A DNA stretch of 64,000 bases. Origin: Panaeolus papilionaceus. Lineage: Eukaryota; Basidiomycota; Agaricomycetes; Agaricales. The stretch covers positions 1,426,001 through 1,490,000 of the forward strand of contig JADNRZ010000009.1 in assembly GCA_015501605.1 (NCBI GenBank). The letters run 5' to 3'. Positions within the stretch are counted from its first letter, which is position 1. Each line of letters starts with the position of its first letter. Positions 34,439 to 49,700 of this stretch are shown piece after piece. Under the pieces are notes generated by a model. The model saw only the letters and a list, made by a program, of their open reading frames with translations. It was not told where the DNA came from and did not search any database. A program made the position numbers and the translations under genes.

Positions 34439-35726
34439 ATGGCTTCTTCTTCCAACGCTGAGCGCGATACCACTTTGCTTCATGTTGGCAAGCAATGCTC
34501 ACACGATCATTGTCTTTTGGTCGATTTCCTGCCCTTTAAATGTCAACACTGTCAGCTCGATTTCTGCCAGGAGCACTTCAAAGTCGATGTGCACAAATGT
34601 CCAAAGTATGACGAGGCAAAGTTCAACAGGGTAGCACCCAACTGTATGCCCATCTACTTACTACAGAACAGACTCAATAGCTGACTTCATATTCGTAAAG
34701 GCCCTTTATGCAATACCCCTGTCGCATCGAAGCCAGGTCAAGATCCTAATATCCGAATGGACCAGCATCTCGAACGAGAGTGTACAGTCGTCACAGGCAG
34801 AGTCAAGACTTCCACCATGCCTCTTTGTGCAAGAGGTACTTGCAAGAAGGTTCTATTCTCGCCGATCCGGTGTGACGTACGTCCTGCTTCCTTATCCCCA
34901 TTTCATCTGTTCAATTAACATTTCACTCCAGACATGTCGAAAGCAATATTGCATATCTCACCGATTCCCTGCCGATCACACTTGCGTACCTACTAGCCAG
35001 GGTGCACCAGCTCGAAGACCTATCCCCGCACGTAAAGCGACTACAAACACCAACATTGACACCTCGAAAGCCCTCAATAATCTGAACACTGAGGTCAAGA
35101 AACTCAACGTGAAAGCTTCTGTGGCTGTAGACAATGTCAAGAAGCAAGTCGCTGCTACCACCGCATCGAGCAACGCAGCTATCAACTCTCTGCCCTTCAG
35201 CAAGATGGAACGGTAAGCCTCATCTCACTACGTCGCGTATGAACCAACTCATGAAGCACCAGTTCTTCCACTGTCCCTGTGTCCGCAACTTCATCCACAA
35301 CTGACGAATCTAACGACACCACTCCACCGACGACTTCACCTACGAATCCATTCAATCGACCCACGACTAACGCTACCCCTAATGCTAATGTGACCAATAT
35401 TAAAACTAAACCTGAACCCGTAATTTCGGCCATGTCCTTCATCCCTCGGTCTATTTTTGCAACTGCCTAATCATGTATCACCCACACCACCATGTATTTC
35501 TACACTCGTTTATGTATCTATTAGTCGGGCAAGAGCTGAGAGAGAGAGTCGCTTGAAAGCGATGCAGATGAGAGCGAAGCGAGGGGTAAGAGTCCATTCC
35601 TACCCGAATTCTACATGTCGCTGACGGATGGTTGAACTTTAGTTGTTGAGTGAGGAAGAGAAGGTGATTTTGGCTTCAGAGGAAGCGGCGGCGGCGGAGA
35701 GCAAGAAGGATTGCATCATCATGTAA
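34439..35726 (+). CDS. AN1-type zinc-finger protein with C-terminal CaaX box
   Basis: Six exons (34439-34643, 34701-34876, 34932-35212, 35263-35448, 35525-35585, 35643-35726) give 330 aa. Two AN1 zinc fingers: the first within residues 19-55 (CSHDHC, CQHCQLDFCQEH, then HKC), the second around 107-140 (CARGTC, CDTCRKQYCISHRF, HTC). A Ser/Thr/Asn-rich linker follows, then a charged helix (RARAERESRLKAMQMRAK), an acidic stretch (LLSEEEKVILASEE) that may act as a ubiquitin-interacting motif, and a last tetrapeptide CIIM, a CaaX prenylation box. This architecture resembles the ZFAND2/AIRAPL proteasome-associated proteins, which act in ER-linked protein quality control. If the intron at 35449-35524 is retained, the frame stops at 35468-35470 and the helix and CaaX are lost. 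Confidence 0.85.
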
Positions 35727-35945
35727 ATGCACCTTTGAACATTTGCAGAACATCTATGTTATTAGGATCTCAGTACATATACCCAATATACAACTATTCC
35801 TTGCTCGATAAGTGCTGGATATATAAAAAAAATTAATGGATCATGCAGGGTAGATACACTGATAGGGGTACTAAAGTACAAGTGAGAATAAGCAGCGAAA
35901 GCAACAGAGAACCCGGAAAAAGTGTCCAATAAACAAGAAAATGGA

Positions 35946-37038
35946 TTATTTTTTCTTTTTCTTGCTCCCTCCCCGCGTTGTCGCTGCAGCACCCCGTGTA
36001 GCTCCTCCCCGACCACGACGACCTCCTGCACCCGCTTTACCACGCCCTCTACCACCACCTCTTGTCGACGCTGTTTCTTGTGCTGCTGTATAATACCATA
36101 AATAACCTTTTCAATGAATATGGAATTAAAAACATACCAGGTGAAGGATCGCGCATCTCCACATCTTCGTCCTCAACATCATCCGTCCCGGCATCCGTTC
36201 CTGTAATCACACTCTCCCTCGGCGTCTCCGGCACATCCCCCTCATCCCCACTCTCCTGCGTCAACGCGCTACTATCACTATCCCCACTCAACAGCCCTGC
36301 TTTCTGACTTAACGAACTCTTCGTAATCGTATTTGTCGCCCCTTTCCGTCTTCTCCCTCCCGGTCCCGCGCGCCGACCTGTCGATGCCAATGGTGTGCTT
36401 CCCCTCGCGGCAGTCGCCGAACCTGATTGTGGTGCAGGCGACGAACCCCCCACGCCTGCTGCTGGTGATGAAGGCAGTGACGCTGTCGCTCTCATCCTCC
36501 TCTCTGATATAATAGGTTCAAACTCTTCATACGGCAGCGAAAATTCTTCTCTGAAAAATGGGTGGGCAGCGAGGTTCTCTGAGGGCGACGGGGAGCGGAT
36601 CGGTATTGATGCTGAAGACGAGTTGGTGCTGCCCGTCTTTTGCACGAGGTATGAATCAGCTTCGAGGTCCTGTGAAGGATAAAGAAGAATGGAATGTGCC
36701 GTATAAGCTGGCTGTACTAAATTAATTATAACGCGACGACTTTGTGGAAAGGGTGCGCGTGGGGGAGTGGATAAAGTTGAGCGATGGTGACTTACGATAG
36801 ATTCTAGCGCGTCAAGGTCATAACACTGGCGCAGTTTCTCCCAAATAGTTTCGATATGTATTGGCCTGCTTGTTTCTTTGATGATTGCATTGCGAATGGC
36901 GATGACGTGGAAGTAGCGATGCATGCCCACTGGACGCGCGCGCATGATGGCTCTGAAGAAAGCAATTTCGCCTTCTACTGTATCGAGGAAAGCATGTTCT
37001 TCTGCGCGGTCTGGTGTTGGAGAAGTTGCCACTGTCAT
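35946..37038 (-). CDS. EAF7: NuA4 histone acetyltransferase subunit Eaf7
   Basis: CT20/Eaf7 (MRG-binding) family, a chromatin subunit of NuA4/TIP60. Three exons (37038-36796, 36669-36138, 36085-35946) give 304 aa. The conserved N-terminal domain shows EIAFFRAIMRARPVGMHRYF, ETIWEKLRQCYDLDALES and HPFFREEFSLPYEEFEPII. The rest is disordered: a basic Arg/Gly patch, an acidic stretch (DVEDEDVEMRD) and a Gly/Arg-rich end with a Lys5 tail, likely DNA/RNA-binding or nuclear-localising. Skipping the 126-nt first intron (36670-36795) restores the typical spacing between the CT20 segments; reading through it would also stay open, so retention is possible. Confidence 0.9.
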
Positions 37039-38148
37039 TGAGGAGTATGATTGTTCTAAAAAGGGAGAAGCGCAAGATTATGGCTCCTGAATAATGAGCG
37101 CCTTTGAATTCCGCTGCTGTTGAATGATGACCATGACTTTGGTTTCAAACTCTCAATTGACCAATGTCCACTTTTGTTTGCCACCATCACTTATATCAAA
37201 CACCCGCTGCTACCCTTGGTTTCCAAGACGCCATTACTTTTCTCATCATCACTTAGAGTTCTGGAGCAGTTATTCAGTCAAGTAAGAGTTTTTTATTCTC
37301 CATGTAATGTTCTCTTCCTGAACAGTATCAAATATTATGTACCTTACTACTTGACCCTTTTAACCGTCGAAACTACTGCGCACTAATCCCATCGCGTCCA
37401 AGAAACAGCAAACGACCGGCTTCATGATCCCAGAAAATCATGTCTTTCACAACAATAATCTCTTGACATCATCAGTAAAGCTTTGATTGATGACAGTTAT
37501 TATTGCACTGACTGTCAGAATCCCCTGTTTTACTTGCAGACAAACTACTGGGTCACTTCATTTTCAACTGCTCAAATCCCAGGCATCTCTGCCGGGATGA
37601 TGCCTACGGGATGGATGGCATGATCCTTGCGCTAAATCAGCAGTGTTCTGGTCTAGGTCTAAGTGTAGTTATGCCAGTATCACCACCATTACCGTAGTTT
37701 CGTTCCTCGAGACCTATAATCCCGTCCTCATTCGCTGGTTATAAGCGAAAACATCTTCGCTCTAAATTTAGACTCGTCGCAACGTCCTAAAAATAGCTCT
37801 CCCATCAAGGCAAGGAGGACGCTTTCTCATCAAGAGCTCGTCTCGGTCGAGTAAACGACGAAATCTCCCATGAAAAATGTATGCTGCAATGCTATAAAAT
37901 CCTATAGGAACCTCTGCTTGCTCTTCATTCCCCTTCGTTCTTTTTCCCTCTTTTTTTTTTGTCTTCCAGACGCCTGGCCAGGTTGCCTGTTTCTTTTTCG
38001 CCTTTCAAGTCCAGATTTATCCTTACTTTCCTTCAACCTTCTATCTTTCGAGGTATGTATCACACCGAACCTCGTATGAACCTGTGTTGACGAATAACTT
38101 GATTCAGTTTCTTCTTTTAAATCCAAGCACTCTTTTTTTCCAATCAAA
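37039..38148. promoter_or_regulatory. Divergent upstream region EAF7 / secreted protein A
   Basis: About 1.1 kb. TATAAAA at 37893-37899 is a likely TATA box for the + strand gene. A candidate 5'-UTR intron with GTATGT...TTCAG ends lies at 38053-38107 in a T/C-rich leader. I see no additional gene in the remaining sequence. Confidence 0.6.
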
Positions 38149-38880
38149 ATGTTCTCCAAGATCTTCTTCAAGGCCGCAGCTGTGTCTGCTATCTTTGCCT
38201 CTGCGATGGCTGGCCCCGTTCCCGCCCAGATCTCTTCCTCCCTCCGTACATCTTGATCTCGATTTTTCTACATATACCATCCTGACACTTTTTTCTTTCA
38301 GTCGCCCGCGGTGGTGATCACTCCTTCAACAACTGGAATGGCATCTCTTCTCTCAATGGCTTCGACAACTTCTACGGCTCTGATAACTTCAGCGGCCAGA
38401 TCTCATCAGAAACCGTCGTAGAACAAGACTCTCAACTCGTCTGTCACAGCCAGTCCATCCAGATCATCCAACAGCGTCTCCTCATTCTCCAGGAGATGGC
38501 CAAGAGGTAAACAACCCAATCATCTATCGAAGATGTCATGTGCTGACAATCAAAAACACAGGATCATCACGGAACAGATTTGTGACGTCGAGACCCAAAC
38601 CATCGTGTTCGAGCAATTCCACTCGAGCATGGGTCACTTCTCTGGCGACCTCCGCCACAAATCGAAACGCGGCGTCGGCTACGACCGTGGTATTTCGAGC
38701 CACTTTGGCAGCATCGTTGGATCCGACGGTTCCCTCAGCTCATCCGACTTGGGCTTCAGCGGACACGATGTGGGAAGCCAATACGTTATCCCCGGCGGCT
38801 CGAACTGGAACGACGCTTCTTCCCCCGCGTCTGTTGGTGCTGCGTTCAACGCCTCCAGGAGCGCCATCAAGGATCATTAG
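38149..38880 (+). CDS. Small secreted protein A (tandem paralogue)
   Basis: Three exons (38149-38245, 38302-38506, 38562-38880) give 206 aa. A signal peptide (MFSKIFFKAAAVSAIFASAM, cleavage after AMA) precedes a Gly/Ser/Asn/Phe-rich segment (SLNGFDNFYGSDNFSG), then a helical core (QIIQQRLLILQEMAKR, then EQICDVETQTIVFEQFH) with two cysteines (LVCHS, EQICD), and a Ser/Gly/Asp-rich end. I do not recognise a named family; the pattern occurs in small proteins of other agaricomycetes as far as I remember. Intron positions match those of paralogue B. Cell-surface or extracellular role is inference. Confidence 0.85.
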
Positions 38881-40197
38881 TCAAGTAAAACAATTGACGC
38901 TGAAGCGCTGATAGCGCATAAGGACCAACGCGATGTCCGTGTCCTCCTTTGCCTTTCCTTTTCTTTTACTTTTCGATGATACCCGGATACCATTCGTAGC
39001 ACACACAGCACCTTTTAGAAGCTCTTTTTGATTGGACTATTTTAATATATTTGGGCTTGGAGTTTATTTAGTAGGCACTCATTTTGTTAGTAGTAATGAT
39101 TTGTCTGGCATCAATTCATTGGCGAATTTTCAACCAAACTTTATGTGGGGAGAGATCAAAGGTGTTTCGATAACTGAACTTCTGGATGTCAATCCTGCAT
39201 CGCTTCAGAGCATCAAACGAAATAGTTAGACGTCTTGCACATCCTAGCGTTTTTAATAGATCGTTGCAAGGTATTATAAATCACTAAACGCTTCGTTTCT
39301 TATCTGTGACAGGCTTGTGAACTGCACGGGCAACAACTATAAAAGTGGTTTGAGTGTAACATCATTTATCATCAATGTCATCACTGCGCACCTTTTGATC
39401 TCGAATGATACCCATGCAGAGTAGTTCAACCCATGAAACACGAACGCATTAATCGACTGTCAGCGCTGGCTGACGAAAAGATATTTTAAGACCTGGTCAC
39501 CCAGCAACAATCAACGTATTTAGGAGGAAAAACATATCCGACGTTGTCTGGGAATATTTATGATATTTTTACTCTTCGCACTAGACGAAAGCTCAGCGCG
39601 CCGTCGTAATTATATACCTCTCTAACATGAGGCCAGTACTGAAAAAACATATAGACAAATCCTCAATGGGTCTCGAAGGTGATCTCGCTGATACTTCGAC
39701 GATAACGTCCTGGCATCCTGAATAGGCGCTCATCGTTATGCTGATCCTCGAGCTCGAACACTCGACGCTTGGAAGTTGGAGCAATAAACATGTTGACCGA
39801 CTTGACAATGGGTAAAAATGAGCACACCGACACTAAAAGTACTCGACACTGGCACTTGACGTGACTTGACCTCGAGCGGGCGGTAAAGTTACAAGTCAAA
39901 AAAACTGTCCAGAGCTTCTATCCTAACAACTCGGGCGCGGTTTGTAATGCCCATTCCATTATAAAACCTCTGCAGCTCTGTCCATTACTCTCCATCTTTC
40001 GTTCTTCACTTTCTCTTCACTTCTCTTCTTCCTTTGGACGCTTTCAATTTTTTGGCCAGGAGCCTCTTACCTTCATTCTTTCACTTCAACAACTGGTCGG
40101 TTAATCCCTTTTTTCCTGATAGCAAAGCATATTCTTATCAAAGTGACAACACTAGCACCTCTCTTTAAAAATTTACTTTACCTTTAAAATTCCAACA
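38881..40197 (+). other. Intergenic region between the secreted paralogues
   Basis: About 1.3 kb with no supportable gene. TATAAAA at 39960-39966 is a plausible TATA box for paralogue B, and the leader after it is strongly T/C-rich. The 3' UTR of paralogue A occupies the left part. Confidence 0.55.
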
Positions 40198-40930
40198 ATG
40201 TTCGCCAAGCTCGCCAACGTCGCCGTCCTCGCCATCGCTCTCATTGCCGGTGCCGAAGCCAAGCCTATCCCCGCACCCGCTGCTGGTCAAGCCCTAGGTA
40301 CATAGTCGGCTATAGCCCCACATCTTATCTCATTACGCCACTGACATCATCCACCCCATTAGCCGCCCGCGGTTACTACTCCTTCGACAACTGGGGAGGC
40401 TACTCATCGCTCTCCGGCTTCGACAACTTCTACGGTGCTGACAACTTCGTCGGCTCCTTCTCCAGCGAGACCGTGGTTGAGCGCGAGTCGACCCTCGTCT
40501 GCCACTCCGAGTCCATCGAGATCATCCAACAGCGTCTCCTAGTCCTTCAAGAGATGGCCAAGAGGTTCGTTTATTTATTGTGCTTTTAGTGCCTTATTAA
40601 CCCATCGACGCTACACTCAGGATCATCACGGAGCAGATCTGCGAAGTCGAGACTCAGACCATCGTCTTTGAACAGTTCCACGCCAGCCTTGGATCCTTCA
40701 GCAGCGATCTCCGTCGCCGCTCGGGCCACCAGGTCGGATATGACAGCGGTATCGCAAGCCACTTTGGCGATGTCGTCTCGTCTGATGGTTCCCTGAGCAC
40801 CAACGACTTGGGCTTCAGCGGCCACGACCTTGGATCCAACTACGCCGTCATCGGGGGCTCCAACTGGAACGATGCCACCTCCCCAGCTTCGGTTGGTGCT
40901 GCATTCAGCGCTGCTCGCTCTGCTATCTAA
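40198..40930 (+). CDS. Small secreted protein B (tandem paralogue)
   Basis: Three exons (40198-40297, 40363-40564, 40621-40930) give 203 aa. Signal peptide MFAKLANVAVLAIALIAGAEA, then a short Pro/Ala pro-like segment and LAARGYYSFDNWGGYSSL, GFDNFYGADNF, the core IIQQRLLVLQEMAKRIITEQ and VETQTIVFEQFHASLGSF, and an end rich in Gly/Ser (LGFSGHDLGSNYAVIGGSNW). Both conserved cysteines (LVCHS, EQICE) are kept. Similarity to paralogue A runs through the whole mature protein, with the same phase-1 and phase-2 intron positions, so the pair arose by tandem duplication. Confidence 0.87.
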
Positions 40931-41544
40931 GCGCTCAAGGTCGTTTGAATGTAGTACTCGATAGTAAATCTTAGAGAGAGTATGCAGTAGTTCCTGGTCC
41001 TTTTCTGATACGTTCATGTTTTATATTTCACACCTTAATGTTTATAATAATAAGGTGCATGCTATGCATGATTAATACACCTGTGATCCATAAAATGCTG
41101 ATCCCGACAGGCACAAGCCTGGCTTTAGTCACTAGAACGTTTTAATTTCAGCCAGCACGGTTACCTCGGGCTGTTTGGCATCTGGGATGAAGCTCAAGGC
41201 CGTTGACCACTTCAAGTTTATAAAAGCAACTTGTTCGGACAGTACAAAAATCGTAACATAATAGCAACACAATGTTGTACATCCACCAGGAAAATGGTAA
41301 AACGTAAGGGTGATAGGTATACTAAAGGGTGAAAAAAGCAGAGAGGAAGAAATCTGAAAACAAGCTCGGATGGCAGCTGCTCCATTAAGGAGACAGAAAG
41401 AAAATAAAAGATGGAGGATAGTAATTAAGGGAACTAAAGGGGAATCAAGGTAGAAAAGAGTTGTAGTGTGAGATACAGAGATATCGTCAGAAACATAACA
41501 TGTGAGCGATGATATAAACTGATAGGGGCGATATGTACATGAAT
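40931..41544. other. Convergent intergenic region
   Basis: About 600 bases between the 3' ends of secreted protein B (+) and RSP5 (-). Purine-rich on the + strand from 41330 to 41460. No gene is recognised. Confidence 0.5.
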
Positions 41545-44488
<2,944 letters not shown>

Positions 44489-45571
44489 TGATTCTGAGAG
44501 GTACTGGGGATGCACAGAAGCCCAAAAGCACGGGCTAAGCTGCGGAGGGGAAGGTGGGGAGGAGGAGGAATTGTGAAAGAAGGACGGCACTCAGCAACAC
44601 TCAGTGACACATTCCCGTCTGTGACCACGTGCCGTCAACATCGGACACAGCTTTGCCTTCGAGAACTTTGCTCAATCATAGCCTTCCGTCTCTTCTCAGC
44701 ATGGTCGATTTCAAATAAATTTCAAATAAAAATAAAGTATGTATAGCATTGTTCAAGACTTGTATGTGGTCAAAGGAATCAGAATATTTATTTGTCTTGA
44801 GAATACGACAAAGGGATGATATGTATGTCAGATTATGTTCAAATGCAAGTTTATCTGGCACTGGCACCGGCAAGTTGGAAGCATATAAAAATAATCGAGG
44901 ATCCATCATACGCAGTCACTAGTTGTCAAGCTGCACGATGTGGTCACTGGTGGTGTTGCTCTCCATCGATGATGATTATGATGGAGAGTCTATTGATTAA
45001 ACATGTCCAACTCGCCCAAAACATCTGTATTGAAGCTAAATACATTATTTCTTGATTCCTAGTCAAAAGTGTCTTTGTCTTCAAGTTTGACGAGTTCATT
45101 AGCAAGTTCTTCCAGGGATAGCACATGATTCTCTACCCATAACCGCATGGCCAAGCGTACAAAAGCGCCCGCCCATCAATTTCTCCATGGTTCGGCCATC
45201 AGCTCTTCCGATTCAGAGCACTCAACGCAATCTTCCATGCCCTGAAAAAAATACTGCAGTATCACAGTTCATCTGCAATATCTTCTTGATCTCGTAGATT
45301 TAAGTCACCCTTTTTGAGTTGCAATTTAGCATGGCACGTAGATTTCGCCCGCTTCCAACAATCCAGGACAACGATTAATCCTGCAGAATTAATATCCAGA
45401 TAAGATGGCGTCGGGTTCTACCAATTATAGCACAATGAGATCACGGCGGCGAATGGTACAATTTTGAATGAGGGTACTCGTGATGGTGCATGGCTTAGGC
45501 ATATGTGCATACTAACACTGACATCTGCATATGTCCCATAAAAAAACTACTCCGGCTCTACAACTTCGCAT
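44489..45571 (-). other. Intergenic region RPL17 / RSP5
   Basis: About 1.1 kb holding the RSP5 promoter (right of 44488) and the RPL17 3' UTR (left of 45572). Open frames at 44510-44746 and 44816-45055 have no family likeness. No gene called. Confidence 0.5.
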
Positions 45572-46422
45572 TTAGGCACGGCCAGCCTCAATGCGTCTCC
45601 TGGCCATCTGTCGTCGGTTGAGTCCAGCGAGCGAGACGGCGGATGATGGGACGTCAGTGGCCTTCTCGACCTCAGCGTCGCTTGCGGAGAGGATGATCTC
45701 AACATGGCAAGGGTGTCCCTGGTAGGGGTTGATACGACCGTGAGCGCGGTAGGTGCGGCGGCGGGTTTTCTAACAAGTTATCTCGGTCAATAAAATCAGT
45801 GCAAAGTAATAACAGCAAAACATACAGGGGCTTGCTGAACGACGATGTTTTTGATGGTGAGGTCCTCAACGTCAATGTTTTTAGCATCAGCGTTGGATTC
45901 GGCGTTCTTAAGAAGACGAGTGATGAATTTGACAGATTTCTCGGGCCAGCGACCTGTCCCTCTTATGAGATAAGTCTTTCAACTTGAATTGATCATTACG
46001 CACCTTGTGTGGCCTTGAACTCCTTAGCCTGGCTTGCCCTTCCAACACCACCAGCAAATCGTCTGAAGGGGATCACTCGCTTGTGCTCCTTAACATCACC
46101 AAGGTATGCGTAGGCCTTGGAGAGCTTCATGCCTAAAATCCGATTCATATAAGTTCCTTTTCCAAATTGACGCCCAAACAGCACAAACGAACCCGAAAGA
46201 GCAGCAGCTACCTCACGCATGTTCTTGAAATGTGTGCGGAGGTACTCGCCGCGAGCACGGGCGGCTATAAGGACAACAACATCTCAGTCAACGCATTCGT
46301 GTATTCCATTGGGAAAAAGCGCACTTTTTTCGGGGTTGGTGGCAAGGGCAGCGGCGGCGTAGCGAACTTCAGGAAATCATGAATACAGATGAACGGACCG
46401 ACGACGAGCAGCACTTACCCAT
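45572..46422 (-). CDS. RPL17: 60S ribosomal protein uL22 (L17)
   Basis: Six coding exons (46422-46419, 46366-46325, 46264-46193, 46132-46004, 45953-45826, 45769-45572) give 190 aa, the usual size for eukaryotic uL22. Visible family segments: [86 protein letters not shown] and CHVEIILSA. The first coding exon holds only ATGG before intron 1, common in ribosomal protein genes where intron 1 sits next to the start codon. All introns are 50-60 nt, too short to hide a box C/D snoRNA plus splice signals. Confidence 0.95.
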
Positions 46423-46767
46423 CTTGAGGTCTTGAAGTTGTCGTGCCCGCGTTTGCTGCGATAATTGTTACAGTAGGGAGTATCATCGGTGGCTTAAACC
46501 TTAATTTTGCAGGTTAGCGGCAAATGCCGAGTGGCTTCAATTCGGCTCTTCGGCATTATTTGTACAACACAATTGCCAAGCGGCACCTTCCTCTTGTTTT
46601 CCAGACAGTGGTCATTCAATAGGCTCGTTGTAGACGCGCTTTATCCAAAATGTGGTGAATTAATACTTGTACATGATGATTTACTTATACAGCAAAGGGC
46701 AATAAATAGTACTGAACCCTGAAAAGTTAAACCAAAAAAACTCCCCTCCAGAATAAGAATGTAATAA
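46423..46767 (-). promoter_or_regulatory. RPL17 promoter and RICTOR 3' end
   Basis: About 345 bases between the RPL17 start codon and the RICTOR stop codon, both minus strand. The part adjacent to 46422 is expected to hold the RPL17 5' UTR and promoter. I see no clear TATA box and no gene. Confidence 0.45.
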
Positions 46768-49700
46768 TTAAGCAGCGAAACCCACAATTTTCTGTAGTGG
46801 TTTGAGGGTGATAGTTGGTTGGTCGACTGGTTTGGTAGGAGCTGGCGGCGTGTCCAAACCGTCTTCCTCATCTGAATCATCACTTTCTGAGGGTCTCCGT
46901 GATTTGCCTATGCGGCCGAATACACTCATCCGAATGGTGTCAGAACGAGGGGCTTTGTACGACGGTGAAGCCTTTAGACGCTGCGACGCATCCGTGAGGG
47001 CAGCGATAAGTTGTTCGTTTAACTCTTGGTTAAAAAGATCCATAATGTAGCGTCGGACAGGGAGGCGATATCTCTGAGTCGATATGATATGAAGGGCGCG
47101 ATATAGGGTATCGGGGGATGTGAAGAGGTATCGTGTATCAGGTTTTGCTTTCAAGCTGCAAGTCATTGCAAGTCAGATGCGTCTCTGTGAAAAAGAGAAA
47201 GAACAGGTAATTACCGTGATAATGATCTTGAAGCAGCATTCGCAATAACTGTGTTGGCTAGATTTTGGATAGCTGTGATCGCCTCAATTTCAGGTTCGGA
47301 TGTTGGGGGAAGAAGTTGAATCGGTTTGTCCTCAGGAACCTTGGGCTTCCATGACGGCAGCTATGCAATGTCAATAAGAGATAAGCGCATTGAAAAGGAA
47401 ACAACGCACTGTAATGAATTTCTCAATATCCGCAGGAATACATAGACCCATTGGGAAACCCAGCGGTGACAGGGTTGATTCCCATTGATAATCGTCTAAA
47501 AATTCAGCTCCCTGTGTTGTCGATGAAATGAGGCCCAGTACGAAGAAACACGTTCTAAAGGGGAATATGAGTGAAGGTCGTATTCGCCGCGAGTCAAGCT
47601 TACCCTCGAACAGATGGGATCGGTGAATTTTCTGCGATTTCTAGAATAGCAGGAATGATGTCTTCTTCTTCGCAAAAGTGTAGACCTCCTTCACTAGCTC
47701 CAATATTGCCCTATAACTGCGTAAGAAATAGGGAATAGAACCAGCGTAAAGGCATACCACCGCCCATAGAATGCTCTTCAGCTTGAGTATGAGATCCTTG
47801 TCTTCATTCTCATGACTGTGCTGACGAATAAATTGCGCAAATTCTGCAAAGTGGCCCTTCTCTTGCAGCACCTGGCATCCCAACTCCGTCTTGGCCATTT
47901 CGCCATAGAAATGGGACGGTACAATGCCATCGAAGTCGCTAATTTTAAGGTCAAACATGGCTACATGAAGGTAACAATTGACGTACTCATCCTCATCAAC
48001 CATGGTATAATTGAAGACTTTCGCCAAAAAGACCTCAACATTGATGATGTATGTCAGGTTACGTTCCTAGAGAATGTAATCAGCATGAGATTTTATGTCA
48101 AGGAGGGCTGCAGCATTACATTAAACCAGGATTCCATTTCTCGGTCAATGTATCCTGCATCATAGAGGAACCTGAAGCCTATTGGTGTGGACATGAATCT
48201 ACAAGATAGGTAAGGCAACTGCACAAAGCTCCCAGTTGTTTCACTTACTTCATCAGCAATGTATGGCCAATGTCGCCCAAATGATCCATGGTTGGCTGCA
48301 TTTCCACAACAAGTTGCAAGATTTCTTTCGAGTCGCAGGCCTCCTCTAGGTACTCGACAGCCAGCTGGCAGACCTCTGGTGCAGGGTCATATAATTGAGT
48401 CAGAAGGAGTCTCAATGTCCAAGCATTAGCTTTCAAGGACCCGCGGATAAGCGAGCCCAGGTGCTTGGTTGCGAATAATCGAATGTGCTATTGTTCTGAT
48501 CAGCCAAAAGCATCGTCTTCAGTATTTGCTTTTCATACCTTGTAACTGGATGTCAGAGCTTTGGAAAGAACAATTCTGGGGTGACCGTCACTGCGAATGT
48601 ATGTCAGCTTGAGAATAGTAGAAATAGAGTTGATAACTAACATGCTATAGTCTAGGTTTTCAATGATGCCTTTAATAAGATCTTCCCGACTTCGAAGTTC
48701 ACTAAGGTGGTAGAAGGCCGTAAAGATCCTAAACTTCTCTAGTAGCCTATAGGTACGTCGTTAAAAATAACATTGGAGCAAGGAAGGAGTCGACAACATA
48801 CTCTATGCCTTCTTTGTACTTGCTCAATGTGCCCAGCATTTCCAGATAACCATACGTGAGTGTGTCTGCGACGCGCTTTTTGGAGAAAATGGGATCTGAT
48901 TCTGGAACACCGTTGAACTGGATACTTTAGAACAAGGTAGATTCCAATGCAGGCATTCTACTCACTGGGTCGAGTTGTGCAAAGCTCCTCACGATCTGAG
49001 GCAAAAGGTGATCTTCTGTTGATAGGTAGCGTACACCGTCCGGGCTTGACATTAACGTAGACAGGAGTGAGCATCCTAGCCTAACCCATTTGACGTTACT
49101 CTGGGAAAAAAAAAAAAGGCACATTGAGAATTTTAAACTGCATAAGAGGATATTGCAACTGACCCTTATGCGCTTGATGTCAGAAAATCTGTGGCTGAAC
49201 GGGTGGAAAAATGACATCAGCCGTCGGACGACACGAGATACTTTGATCGCCTCCTCGAGCCGCTTGGAATTGAGCAAGGGACCCTCGATGAGCTCTTGGA
49301 GGGTATCGAAGTTCCATTTTGTATGGTCTTTGGTTGTCATAATCTATCAGAAAGATTGGACTGAGCCCTTTGGCTGATATGCTTGAAACAAACCTGTGTC
49401 TCCAGAAGACATGCTTGGAATGTCTTGTCATCCATTTGCAAGTTCATCTTCAACTTGACTTGTTCCACCTGACGCTGACCACGACGAACGGCGTCCTCGA
49501 CCGAGTTAGCTCTAAGCCAGGAGTCAATGTTGAAACTACGACTCTAAAAAGTATGAACACACCTTTGTCGAGCTCCTTTCACTGGACCACTGGGTTCTAA
49601 CCTCGTTCTATTTCTATTGAAGCTGTCAATTGCAGATAGTGCCGACGTCCCTACTATTCGGTGCTCTCCGTCTTTGTAGTCAGTTGCCATCACAAACACG

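Noticed and set aside
35450..35470. End of the AN1 protein at the TAA at 35468-35470
   Set aside because: A splice at 35449-35524 opens two further exons with coding character and a CaaX end typical of the family. Kept only as an alternative isoform.
39593..39899. Minus-strand frames between the secreted paralogues
   Set aside because: Two overlapping short frames in different phases; no resemblance to known proteins or to the paralogues.
44510..45126. Short frames between RSP5 and RPL17
   Set aside because: Opposite-strand overlapping frames of 60-79 codons with no recognisable content.
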